The notes under the pieces are model-generated. The model was given only the letters and a program-made list of their open reading frames with translations. It did no database searches and was not told the DNA's origin. Below, piece after piece: positions 35,662 to 48,600 of a DNA stretch of 64,000 nt. Source of the stretch: Dimorphilus gyrociliatus (lineage: Eukaryota; Annelida; Polychaeta; Dinophilidae); the NCBI GenBank assembly GCA_904063045.1, contig CAJFCJ010000029.1, forward strand, positions 434,001 to 498,000. Direction: 5' to 3'. A program made the position numbers and the translations under genes. How positions within the stretch are numbered: position 1 is the first letter of the stretch; every line of letters starts with the position of its first letter.

Positions 35662-36062
35662 TTATTCGTTTTCCTCGTTATATCCCAGTTTTTTCCAATC
35701 CTCTTTAGCCATTAAATTACTGGATTGCGTCAGGAAATAAAACATTTATAAACATTATTAATTTATAACAATATATCAATGCTTCTTACTGTTCCATACG
35801 GCATTGTAAATAGGCTTTTGATTCATTCCTACATGATGAGTTTTCCATATTGTTCTCCCGCAGGCACCTCATATATTTAACCATAAAAGTTTTACAATCC
35901 CCTGTTTTTAATGAAAAAAACAAAACACAACGGCATTCGATTAAAATGAACTCTTTGAAATATGGCAAAGTCATACGATTAACCTTCGTGATCTAATGGA
36001 AAGCTTCCCTTGTCTGGTGCCTTCTGTTTGAATACTTTTTGTCCAAATGTCATCGATGACAT
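35662..36062 (-). CDS. COX19: Cytochrome c oxidase assembly factor COX19
   Basis: Small twin CX9C protein of the mitochondrial intermembrane space and cytosol, needed for copper delivery/assembly of cytochrome oxidase. 82 residues in three exons on the minus strand: 36062-35984, 35901-35790 and 35719-35662; phases 1 and 2 close. The N-terminus has the family block [12 protein letters not shown]. The first CX9C is [11 protein letters not shown] and the second [11 protein letters not shown], in the CHCH fold, followed by RMEH and LGY near the end. An in-frame TAA directly after ATGGAACAG could be taken for a stop, but it is inside the donor CA|GTAAGA and the third exon restores the family C-terminus. 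Head-to-head with Dachsous, 623 bases between the starts. An AGATGGC motif lies 111 bases upstream. Confidence 0.93.
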
Positions 36063-36685
36063 AATGATATTTTAAGTTTGTCAAACCCTTTTAATTTGGT
36101 TGCGTTTGAGCAATGCTGGAAGTTTGTTGACTAATTGCCCTTGCCGATAGATGTCTCTGTTGTTGGATGAGTGCCATCTATAATACCTGTGATTTACCTT
36201 TGTCACGTGATCAAGCTTTGTTATGGTTCGACGGGGATCACAGGTATATTACACTTAAAAATTGTTTTTAAAAATAAATAAATTATTAATACTTTTAGGT
36301 GAAAATAAAACAATAAGATATTAAAGAAGTAAATTAAAAAGGAGACCTCAACTCAAAGCCTATTAATTACTTTTGCACCTTAAACGTTAACCCCTGCCGA
36401 TTGTCAACGCTGTATAGAGCTAGTCGATCGTATTCAATCGAATGAGCCTGCGTGAAATCTGTAGTAGTAACCATTCGAAGAGTTGTCGTTGAGCAGAAAG
36501 CGCACCTGGATGCACTTTTACAGCTCCGTTTGTTCTACATTTAAATTACTCGGGATATCCATTCTACCAAACAAATACGGCGACGAATCGAGTTTCGAAC
36601 GTCAATCAAATTAGAAAGGCGCCGGTCAGACGGAGATGTCAGAACGATTTGGCATGTTCACAAGGAAGGTCGTCTAAAGTTGAGA
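36063..36685. promoter_or_regulatory. Shared upstream region of COX19 and Dachsous
   Basis: 623 bases between two divergent start codons. Contains GCCATCT (reverse AGATGGC, 36173-36179) on the COX19 side and a TCACGTGA box (CACGTG at 36204-36209) about 145 bases upstream of COX19. The Dachsous side (36380-36680) is less AT-rich and is probably its 5' untranslated exon. Confidence 0.45.
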
Positions 36686-39600
36686 ATGTTCGAAGTTTTA
36701 AGGAGATGTGTGTTTTTTACTAATAATAATCGGACTATGCTTTTTATTTATATTTTCCTCTCGGCGATTATTCGTCTAACTGCTTCAATTACGTCGATTG
36801 ATTTAATCGAAGAGCTCGAAGTAGGGAAGATAGCTTTTTATCTAGATGAAATTTTTGGATCGGACGCTGAATCGTTCAATATGATTGTCATAAAACCTCC
36901 CGGAGGTGAAAAATACTTAGAGGTGATCGATTCCCAAAGAGGGACTGTTCAAATTCGTTCGAAAATTGACAGGGAATCATTGGCAAAACTGGGCATCCGA
37001 GAATTCGATATACTCGTCAATGACCAGTTCGAATTACGCGTCAATATTAAAGACAAAAATGACAACGCTCCACAATGGATACGTACTCCGCTCAACATCA
37101 CTTTTCCAGAAAAAGTACCTATAGATTCTCGAACAAGTCTAGGCTATGCCTTTGACGACGATACGTTGGAATATTCAACTAAAAACTATGAAATCGTCTC
37201 GGGAAACATCCACGATACTTTCAGATTACAGGTTCATAAGAAAGTTTCCTTTTTATACGTCGATCTAATCGTAAATCGTGTTATCGATTATGAAACTGTG
37301 CCACACTTTAAATTGGTTATAAACGCCTATGATGGTGGCTCTCCCCGTCTTAGTGACAGTCTAGTGGTGAACATAGATATCATCGACTCGAATGATAGTC
37401 CACCAATATTTAATCTCAGCAGATTTTCAGCAGAAATACCTGAAAATAGTAATGTGGGAACTCAAGTCCGTTCCGTAACAGCCACGGATTTAGATACCAA
37501 TGACGTTTTGTCTTATACAATCACAAACTATAAAGATAAGTTTCAAATTGATGAGAAATCAGGAATGCTTACCGTTGCGGGCAAGCTTGATTACGAAAGA
37601 GAAACAAAGTACGATGTAATTGTTGTTTGCAGCGACAAAGCTGGTTTGGACGCCACGGCTGTTGTTTCCGTTAGTGTTACTAATGTTAATGATAATTATC
37701 CAACAATAGACGTAAAATATTTAGCGGAAGATGGCTCTAATCGAATAGTAGAAACAGCTGAAAAAGGTGATTATGTTGCTAGACTTTCTGTAAGCGATGC
37801 CGACGAACCTGACAAGGCTGTAAATGTGACAATCAAAGGAGATTCGGAATACATTGGCTTGGATAATTCGGATAAAATCATCTATCTGAAGTTATTATCC
37901 GTGCCGGATCGAGAAAAGCTTTCGGAGATAAGCGTAACGATAACGGCCACTGATAGTGGAACACCAACGTTAAGAACTAAGAAAACAATTATTCTTCACA
38001 TTACTGATAGTAATGATAACACACCTAAGTTCGATAAAGACATTTATTCAATTGTTATCAGTGAATCTCTCCCACCCGGTTCGTCGGTACTTCATCTTCA
38101 CGCGACGGATCTCGATGAGGGTGATAACGCACTTCTCAGATACTCTTGGGTGTCCACTCAAAGTCTCTTCAATTTAGACGCCGAATCCGGTCTAATAACA
38201 ACAAGCGGTTGGTTAGACTGTGAGAAAAGAGACGAAGAAGAATTGGAAGTTCGTGTTACCGATTCAGGATTAAGTCCTCTGTCTTCAAAGGCCAAAATAC
38301 ATTTAAAAATCGAAGATGTCGATGATAACATTCCAATTTTTGATCTCAGTTTTTATAATGCAACGATAGAGGAAGACGCAAAAGAGGGACATTGCTTTTT
38401 GCAGGTGAGTTCATAATTTTTGAATATAGTAGTATGAGTGTTCTGTGTATATTATTGGGTTGTATGGACTTCTTTATTTCTTTCTCTACTAGTCCTTCAT
38501 TTTACAAGACTTAAAATATTCTTGACTAAAAGCGCGCTTTTCTATACAGTATTTGTATACCGGGGACAAGGCCAAATATTGAGAGTGTAAAATTTTATGT
38601 TTGTCCAACTAAAGTTGTTTTTCACCCGCATATCACTTATTCAAACATTTTACTTCTTCCATTTATTGATTCTTTCCCTCACTAGGCGCCAACCTTATCT
38701 CTTGAGTTAGTTAGGTATAATTGTGACGCAACAACGTGTACGTCAGTTACGTAATGATTAAGGTGGAAGCAGATGTGTCAGCAGTTCATTTAACAATTTA
38801 GCCCATTGAACGTTTAAGAGCTTCGTAGAGCGTACTCTCTCATTACCGTCAGTGCTAGACGACTCCCCGCTAAAGGGCGTCTTCAATTGTTGTACTGTTT
38901 AGAGAAAAAAAAACACAAAGGCGAAAAAAGGCTGGTGTGGTGCAAGGAAGAATAGAGTAGAGAAAGAGAGGCAACATTTTGAACTCGAAAAGAGGGTGGC
39001 GAAGAGGGCATGGAAGTAAGAATAAAGAACACTGCTTAAGAAATCATTCTTATTTTGATCGAGCAAATATTATGTTGCGGCGATTATTGATTTCTCAACT
39101 CACTAATTCCCTTTACCATTTTGCCGTTATCCTGTTGGCGAGCTGTATTGAAATTTCCCTAATGCTCTCTTTTGTATAAATTATAAGTTAACTGACCGTA
39201 AGCAAACAGCGAAGCGGTTATTTCAGATAATCACTTCGCAAACAAGACTAGGCTATTTTTTCCATTCTTTATTGAGTTGAAACGAATATTTAACGAGTAG
39301 GCTCTTCTAACCCGTTACGTAATTTCTTAAGGGGTCGTATATAGTGTCGGCGTCTGGTGCCAGACGTTTCTTTTATTCGCTTTTTACGAGCCTCATTTTC
39401 CTTATCCCTTTCATCACTTATTTTAGCTGGCGCCAACATACTTTCGGTCAAGACCTATTAAGCCTTTGAGCATCTGCGTTTCGTCATTATCGATCACAAT
39501 TAAAAAATGCGACATTATAAAAAAAAGTGCATTCCATTCAGAGTTATATATTTTACTTTTTTTGACAAGGATCGAACTCTATAGGATTAGTCCGATTATC

Positions 39601-42600
39601 GAAATACCTCAATTACGTGACAGAACTTGAACGCGTTGAGCTAGCGGTTTGGTAAACAATGCAAAACTTATTGACCCGGTTTCGGACATTTGTCAACATT
39701 AAACTGGAAATTAAAGTACACATTTCACTTTAGAGAAAGTAAAGAGTAAAATAGTCTGTAAGAGTTTACAGGATAATTAGCTATTTGAATGACATTTTCG
39801 TTTAAGAGAACTAGTATTAGTTATTGATTGTTTGCGATTCGCGATTCTATTCAATTGCTTCTCATTAAAGGAAAGAGGGGATAGACAAAATTGAATTGAG
39901 TCGATTGCGTAGTTTGCGTGCCTGAGAGCACGAGGGTAGCGGACGGATGTTAATCAAATAGTTACGTAATTACGGTCAAGCTATACACACAGCGACAGGT
40001 ATTGCTGCTTTTACCGATGAGAATCTTGCGTGTTGAATAGCCGTAATTTCCGATTTTAATTTATGGTCGACGTGTTTCTTTTGACAATAGAAAGTGTGAA
40101 TATATTTTTTTTGTTTAGTTTACCCGCAAAAAAGAAATAAAAAGCGATATGGGCCCGCGTCTTAAATAGAAAATGAAAATATCTGAATTTTCTTTTCTAT
40201 TCGTACCCAGGATTTTTATCTTGAAGAGCGATCTATAAATCATTTGACAAAATTGTAAAACGTTCAGATAAAAGCTGTTTTAGCACGCTTTATTGAAATT
40301 TATGACATTTTATAATTTGATGTAGCATGCCAGTGTGGTCTTATTTTATAAAAGAAAGAAGTCTTTTCTTTTTTATTTAGTTTTCTCTTAAAAGGCCATC
40401 TGGTTGTTGCGTGCGCATCAAATTATCTTTTATTAAAACCGTCCACTTTGAAGTTGTCTTTTTACATCCGATTTTCAGATCAATTTAAAAAGGATTTGTA
40501 AAATTTTAATTCTCACAGAGATCATGTGATCTATTTGCTAACATATTTTATGTACAAAAGTAAATTCTTTTATTAAACTCATCCAATATCCAGATGCCGT
40601 AGTATTTTTTTTCTCTCTTACTTGGGAAAAAAAAAGAAAAGAAATAATCAACCATTATGTTATTATCATTTCATTCTTTTTGATCTCTTCACAATTTGTG
40701 ACGGGTTACCTAATATTTTCATCGATTACAGCAAGTATTTTGATATGGGCAGCTGTCACTATTCCCATTTTCTAGAAGCTAAAAATACTTATATTTTACT
40801 GTATATAAACATAAACGCCCGTATAACAGAACTAGTCTCAATTTTTTTCTCTCCACCCTGTCACCCACGCTACCCCTCTTACCTTCTCTCTCTCTCTTTT
40901 TTACAAAATAAAGAAATAGAGTAAACAGACTATAAATTTGCTAAGCGTTTATAAATAGGCCTTGTCCATAAAAATTGAGATACGGTAGTCTTCTTTGTTA
41001 TATTTGGATATACAGTATACAACAGTATTATAAAAGCGTTAAAATATGTATAAATTGTTATAATAAGCTGTCTTTCTGTTGATTTGATTTCCTTTATTCA
41101 TTTTTACCTTCGCCATTAAACGATCCATCGCCGGACTGTTTGCTCGGCAACTCAATACATTCGGGTCGAAACGCTAACGCAAACAACGCAGTTAAAGTCT
41201 CATAAAAATAGCGAAAGAAAGAAGTGGCTGAGGTAAAATGACCGGACATTCAAATGAACAGATTGAATTGTTTGGTGTAGTGCTAGAGGCAATATTAAAC
41301 CATAACTGACTTGTCCTGCTCTCTTTTAAAGCGTCATTGTTCACTTAAGGTTGGTTTTGAATATAAAAAAGAAAGAAAAAGAAGGAGAGCCAACGTTTTT
41401 GAATTTGAATGCTAGTACGCTTCGCTTAACGCTTCAATGTTACTCGAATAGTCCCTGGTTCTCTCCCAAGCCACACTCCTTTTTTTGTGTTTTTAAAAAA
41501 AAGCGGAAAATATGTAAGCAATTAACCCGTTTTACTTTCCTCTATTCTCTAGGTTATTGCAACAGACAACGATTGCTCACCAACAGAGCTTACCTATTCA
41601 ACTGAAAATTCTATTAGTCCGTTTAGAATCGAATCGAATTCAGGAAAGATATGTATCGGCTCACGGCTCGATTATAACGCCCAAAACGTATACGAATTCA
41701 ACGTGATCGCTACCGATTCAGGTGAGTCGATTGTACTTTTATAGAACACCTCGCCAGGGTGTCCCATATACTTTTTTAAATAGAGCGCGTTGGAGAAAAT
41801 TACGGTCAACGTTTCTTTAATATAAAAAGTTTTTAAAAGTTTATAATATAGAATTTCCTTTTCTTATTTCTCACCTTTAATTTCATATTTTAAGGTGGTC
41901 TGGCAACCTCCACACTTGTTAAGATACACGTGTCGGATGTTAATAATAACTATCCGATATTCGAACAAACCAACATAGAAGTTAGCATACCACCTACTTT
42001 TGGTGTTTCTAACCCTATTTTGGCGGTGAGAGCAAATGATAAAGATACAGGATATTACGGACTGGTGACATATAGCATCAAATCCGGTAATATTAATGGA
42101 CTCTTCGTAATAGATAAATATACAGGTAAGAGCTGACACCCTACTTAATGGATATAACATTTCAACGACGTTCCTTCTTTCTTCTCAGGTGTTGTCAAGC
42201 TAACAAGGGACATATCACACCTGTCTCTAGACTCTTTTGCATTGGAAATTGCGTGCCAAGACGGCGGTGGTCGGAAGGCTCAAGCGAATGCCTTTGTTTC
42301 GATTCTTATATTAAGACCATCTAGTTCTGCCCCCAAAGTTAGCTTTTCAAAAACTTTATACTCATTCGAAATTGACGAAAATAGTTCAAAAGGAGCTTAT
42401 ATAGGCCGTGTCGCAGCGGCTTTATCATCAGGTATGAATAAACAATTATTAATACAACATCCTCTATTTAAACTAGTTACGATATTGTTTACATCCTTTA
42501 TTTTAGGTACAACACCCATTTATTACACCCTATTATCTGGCAATCAATTGAACTTTACACAATTGGATCCCAATACGGGGACATTAAGAGTGAACGAAAG

Positions 42601-45600
42601 TCCCAATCACGAAAAGGCTAAAGTTGTTTTTCTTCGCATTCAAGCTCGATCCGGGAATGTTTTAGCAACAGCTCAAGCAAATATTACCATAAAAGATCTA
42701 AACGATAATACACCAAAGTTTAATAGTAACCAAGTAAATTTAAACTTGAATGAAAGAATACACATCGGTACTGAAGTCTATTCAGTAAAAGCGACTGATG
42801 AAGATAGCCAACAGAATGGAAGAATTCGATATAATTTAATCGACCCCACAAATACTTTCATCTTGGACGAATCGATACTAAAACTGCAAAAGAAGTTGAA
42901 CTTTGAAGAGACTAAAAAATATGAATTAAAAATTATAGCTTCCGATCAAGGATTTCCTCAAAAATCGACTAGTTTAAAATTAAATATAGCAGTTTTGGAT
43001 ACCAATGACCACTCTCCAGTCTTTCCTCGAAGTCTTTACAAAATAGAAACTAGCGAAAATGTTGATATTGCTACTAGCCTTGCCAAAATATCAGCTGTTG
43101 ATAAAGATTCTCGATTGAACGGGAAAGTGATTTATGATCTAGAGGGACCGTCTAATGTTAAAAGACATTTCGGTATCTTTCCTAATAATGGCGTCCTTTT
43201 CAACAAAGTCAAATTAGATAGAGAAAAAGCAAGCGATTTCATGTTTAAAATTGTTGCTAGAGACAGAGGAACACCCAGCCAAACTTCAACTACTAGTGTT
43301 ATATTAACAATTTTAGACTCAAATGATAATGCTCCTCAATCCCTAGAAGACGAATATAATTTTAAAATATCTGAATCTAAAGGGCCTTTGGCGATTGTAG
43401 GCAGTCTATATGCTCACGATATCGACGAAGGTATTAATTCGAAACTTTCATATTCTATAGAAGAAAATGCCTTATTCAGTATAAACTCGGAAACTGGAAC
43501 TATACAATTGAGAAAGAAATTAGATAGGGAAACTCAAGCTTATCATGAACTTATGGCAACCATTAGCGATTCGGGGGAGCCGCCTCTGTCGGCAAAGATA
43601 AAAGTCACCATACGCGTTGAGGACGCCAACGATAATAAACCGGAATTCACCTACATTGATCAATTAGTTCTTGATGTGAATGAAAATGAGGCCAAAGGTT
43701 ATTTTCTAGCTAACGTCACAGCTCATGATCCGGATGACGGAGTTAACGGGGCAATCAGATATTTTCTCGAACCAGGTAAATAGATCGGCCAACTGAATAT
43801 ATTGTAGGGTTTATTTGCTGTATGTATAGAAAAATTCTTTTGTTGTAGATTCCGACAATGAAGCGGATTACAGATCGTTCCGAATTCATACACACAGCGG
43901 AGCTTTACGCACGCATAAAGTTCTCGATTATGAGGCAAAGCAGTTCTATAGTTTTCGGGTAGAGGCGCGTGATTCCGGTAATCCCGTGCTAAGTAATTAT
44001 CAAAGGGTTCGTGTGAATGTTAGGGATATTAATGAACACCAGCCTCGTTTCGATTCAAATATCATACGATTCACTGTCAAAGAAAATGTTCCATTACCTT
44101 ATATAGTTGGTAAATTGAACGCATCCGATTTAGATTTTGGTGCTTCCGGTACGATAAGTTATTGGATTGTTGGAGGAAATCCTTTTGGAACATTCGGTGT
44201 TAATAGAACCTCCGGTGAAATATATGCTGCCAGAACTATTGATTATGAGCTTGCTTGCCAACACGAAATGATAGTTGAAGCTTTAGATAACAGCCCGAAT
44301 AGTCCAAAGTTTTCTAAAGTTAAAGTTATAATAAAAATCGAAGATATCAATGATAATGCACCAATTATGCAAGCTTTACCACCCTCAATTTCTATCAGCG
44401 AAAACAGCCCTAGAGGAAGTCTTTTACACACATTTTTAGCTACTGATAAAGATGACGGTCCAAGGGGAAAAGTTCGGTATCACATTGATAATTCTGATTC
44501 TTGTTGTTCAACCTGGTTTATGATCAATGAAAATACTGGAGAGCTAAGAGTTAATGGGAATGTTGACCACGAAGAAACAAACGAAACATTTATCGTTTTG
44601 AAGGCTCAAGACCAGGATCCAGATTCAGCTCAAAGACTCTCGGTATCATCTGTCATTCGTATAAAAATTCTCGATGAAAACGACAATAAGCCATTGTTTG
44701 ATGTTCAAAGTAAAATATATATGATGGAAGATGAAAAAGTGGGATATCCCGTTATTAATATTTTTGCTACTGATAAAGATTCAGGCCTAAATGGACGTCT
44801 CACATACGCGATTGTTTCAGGAAATGAAAGAGGAGATTTTACTTTGAATCCTTTGACAGGCCTACTTTCAACTAGCGAACTGTTAGACAGAGAAACTATT
44901 GCAAGCTATGTCTTGAATATTTCCGCTCAGGACGGAGGAACTCCAAGACAAATTTCCTACCATGCTTTGCGAATAAATTTAGTTGATGTCAACGATGACG
45001 TTCCAAAGTTTGAATATGATATATACGAAGCAACAATAAAGGAAAATCAAAAACCAGGGCAAATTGTTAGAACAGTTAAGGCCATTGATAACGACGAGGG
45101 TGACTTCGGTACAGTGGAATACCTTATCCCTAACGGCATTGCGCAAAATCTTTTCAAGATCAATCCCAATAACGGTCTCATAACTACAACTCAGAAAATC
45201 GATAGGGAATCACTCGATCCCGGTTTTGTCGTTTTTTCAGGTTAGTTTTTTCTTTATTAGCTTGTTATAAAAATCACACTGATATGCTTTTGTCAAAAAA
45301 AAATAGTTTACGCCCGTGACAAGGCCTATCCAGCTCATTATTCATCCTGTCAAATTCACGTGTTAATCGAAGATGAAAATGATAATTTCCCACAATTCAA
45401 ACATGATCATCAAACTATTTACGTTGACGAAAACGAAAGAAGAACTGCCGTAATTTATCAATTCTTTGCGTCGGATAAAGATCTCGATCAAAATTCTATA
45501 TTGAAGTTTGATATAATCGGTAAGGGTTCTGTACCTTTTAGCACGCTATTTACCAATCTTGCTTTTCCATTTACATTTATTTACTTTTTTCACTTATTTC

Positions 45601-48600
45601 AAACTCTGTCCATAGGTGGGAATACAGGAAAAAAGTTTTCAATAGACCAGCATAATGGAGAATTGAGGGCTGAACCTCTAGATAGAGAGGAAAAAGCTTC
45701 TTATACACTGACGGTTTTAGCCAGAGATAATGGATCTCCTTCAAAATCATCATCAGCTACACTTACAGTTTTGGTTAACGACGAAAATGACAATAGCCCT
45801 ATTTTTTCTTCCAATTATGATATATCCATACCAGAAGATGTAGACGTTGGGAAAGAAATTGTCCTTATTTCTGCCTCGGATCTCGACGAGGGGGCAAATG
45901 CCAAAATATCTTACTATTTAGATCAAGATGCTAGAGGTCTTTTTAGAATTGAAAAGAAAACTGGAAAATTGAGAACAAGAAAAAGGTTAGACAGAGAAAA
46001 ACAAGAACAGATCCAGATAAGTGTATGTGCTAAGGACGGAAGTCCTTATAATCCAAAAACAACTTGCACCAGTGTTAGAATACGACTAACTGATATTAAT
46101 GATAACGCTCCTGAATTTGAAAAATCCGCGTATTTCTCTGATGATGATGATGGTATTCGAGATAAATTCATTCTCCAAATAAAGGCTACAGATAAAGATG
46201 AGGGAAATAATGCCAAAATATCCTTTTCTATTAAGGAAAATTCCCAATATTTCTCCATAAACTCCAAATCTGGAGAAATAAGAACAAAAGCAAACGTTCC
46301 TACTGGTTCGTACGCTCTTACCGTTCTAGCTAAGGATGGTGGATCTTCTCAACTCTCAAGTTCTGTTCCCGTTAGAATTAGAATCGGAAATAAATCTGGC
46401 AATAATCTGCAGTTCACTGAAGCGGTTTATCAAGTAACTCTTGATGAGAATGCTCCTGAAGATACAATTGTAACAAACGTTCGTACGACGTCAGGAAATG
46501 GGGTAGTGTATACATTCATTTCCGGTAACGAATTAGATACTTTCAAAATAGACGCAAGAGGTAATAATTCATTAATTTCAATTTACATAATTGATCAATT
46601 GTCAATATTTTTCAGGTCGAATCACGGTGAAGAACAACAAACGATTAGATTTTGAAGAGATTCAAACGTTGAAACTAGTTGTTTTGGGCGAATCTGCAGG
46701 AACCTATGCTTATTGCACTGTAGATATAACAATAAGGGATGTAAATGACAACAGCCCAATATTTTCTGAAAACTTGTATGAGGCTTTTATTTCTGAAGAA
46801 AATCCCCCTGACCTAATTGTCGCACAAGTGTCTGCATTGGATATTGATTCAGATCAATATTCGAAATTGACTTACCATATTATATCTGGTAACACCAACG
46901 AAGTTTTTAAAATCGAGCCTGCCTACACCGGCGTTATAAAGACAAATGTAATACTTGATCGTGAAATAAAAGACCGGTATGAATTAATTATAGAGGCTAA
47001 AGATAAAGGTTTCCCTGTAAATAGTGCAAGTTGCACGTTCATCGTTACGGTATTGGATGTAAATGATAATGCACCTTTCTGGCCAAGATATAGTCCAAAG
47101 AAAATATCTGAAAATAGCCAAATTGGCAGTATTGTAATGCAAGTTACAGCAAATGACGCCGACGTCGATCCAAAAATAACATATAGACTTTTAACAAATC
47201 CTCATCAAACATTTACTATTGATCGTTATAATAACACTGGTCATATCTTCTTGGCAAAAAAGCTAGATTATGAATTGGAAAAACGCTTCGTTCTAACTAT
47301 TGAGGCGACGGATGCCGATAAAAAGCATACCTCAACAACTACTGTTGAAATTTTGGTGGAGGATGAGAACGATAATGCGCCGAAACTTGATCAAAGTCAA
47401 TATTACGTAAGTTTCGACGAACTAATAGCCTTTGGCAGATACTTGCTAGATCTATTTTTAAGATAAACCATTCTTTTCAGGTAAAAGTAAACGAACTAAC
47501 AAAAGCCAATCAGATTGTAATTCGTTTGAACGCTACCGATTTGGATGATGGTGATAATGGAAGGTTGACGTACGAAATTGAAGGAGGCAATCAGAATTTT
47601 AGTATTGATGCTACAACTGGCGTTATTTCAACTAAAACTGATATTGTTTACACAAATAATCCGATAGAACTATATGTTCAAGTTAGGGACAATGGTAAAG
47701 ATCCGAAAAGTGTTAAAGGCCAAGTAATAATCGATATCACAGATGTAAATAATAACTCACCTGTGTTTTTAAACAAAAATCATCAATCGTGAGTAAAAAT
47801 AAGTCTATTTTTATAAATGCTCCATTAACTAATTAGCATTTCCTCTTCTATTAGATTTTTACTTCGCGAAGACTCTTCGATTAATCATTTGATAGGAAAA
47901 TTTACTGCAACTGACGATGATCACTCTGATAATGGAAAAATTGAATATCATCTGCAATCGGCAGAAGATTCTTCAAAATTTGTTCTTTCATTAGCAACGG
48001 GAAATCTCTTTCTGGCCAAACCCTTGGATAGGGAGGAAAAGAGCATCTATACACTTACCATAATAGCTAAAGACAAAGGATTAACTCCATTATCAGCGTC
48101 GATAACGTGCACAGTTATTGTAACTGACGTTAATGATGAAAAGCCAATTTGTGAAAAGAATGTATACGAGACAAGCTTGAGCGAAAAAGCAACGATTCGC
48201 AATAATTTTTTACAAGTTAAAGCCAACGATTTAGACGAAGGTCCAAATTCTGTTATTTCTTATTCAATACTTTCTGGAAATGAGGGCAATCAATTCTCAA
48301 TTAACTCAAAAACTGGTCAACTACAATTGAATAAGCGATTGAATTATGAATGGAAACATGAACACGAAGTAACCATTCAAGCCAAAGATTCTCCCACGAA
48401 TGGCGAAGCATTATTTGGTTTTTGTACAGTTAAAGTTCATGTTGAGGACGAAAACGAATATCCACCTCAATTTCCACGACCCGTATTTACGGCTGCAGTG
48501 AAAGAAAATCAAACGCCACCAACGAAAATAATGTCCATACCAGCAAACGACAAAGACGGCGGCCGTTATGGATATTTGGAATATCAACTTTTAACAAAAA

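Larger units (their letters stand above)
38405..41552 (+). other. Long first intron of Dachsous
   Basis: 3.1 kb, against under 180 bases for the other introns. It is less AT-rich at 38650-40050 and holds three GTTACGTAAT sites, a TATACAGTATA (41009-41019) and no supported exon. Likely regulatory content is inference from size, composition and repeated sites. Confidence 0.6.

Noticed and set aside
35786-35792. Stop codon ending COX19 after MEQ
   Set aside because: The TAA is part of a GTAAGA donor; splicing to 35719 restores the family C-terminus and correct phase.
38979-39179. Possible exon inside Dachsous intron 1
   Set aside because: No cadherin-like sequence, no matching phase, and the flanking exons join perfectly without it.
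39555-39660. tRNA-like sequence on the minus strand (TAGCTCAACGCG and GAGTTCGATCC look like A and B boxes)
   Set aside because: The D-stem does not pair, no acceptor stem forms between the ends, and the box spacing is wrong. At best a decayed tRNA-derived fragment.
40622-41605. Open frames of 84-100 codons in Dachsous intron 1
   Set aside because: Low-complexity or crossing the true acceptor at 41552; the second overlaps exon 2 in another frame.
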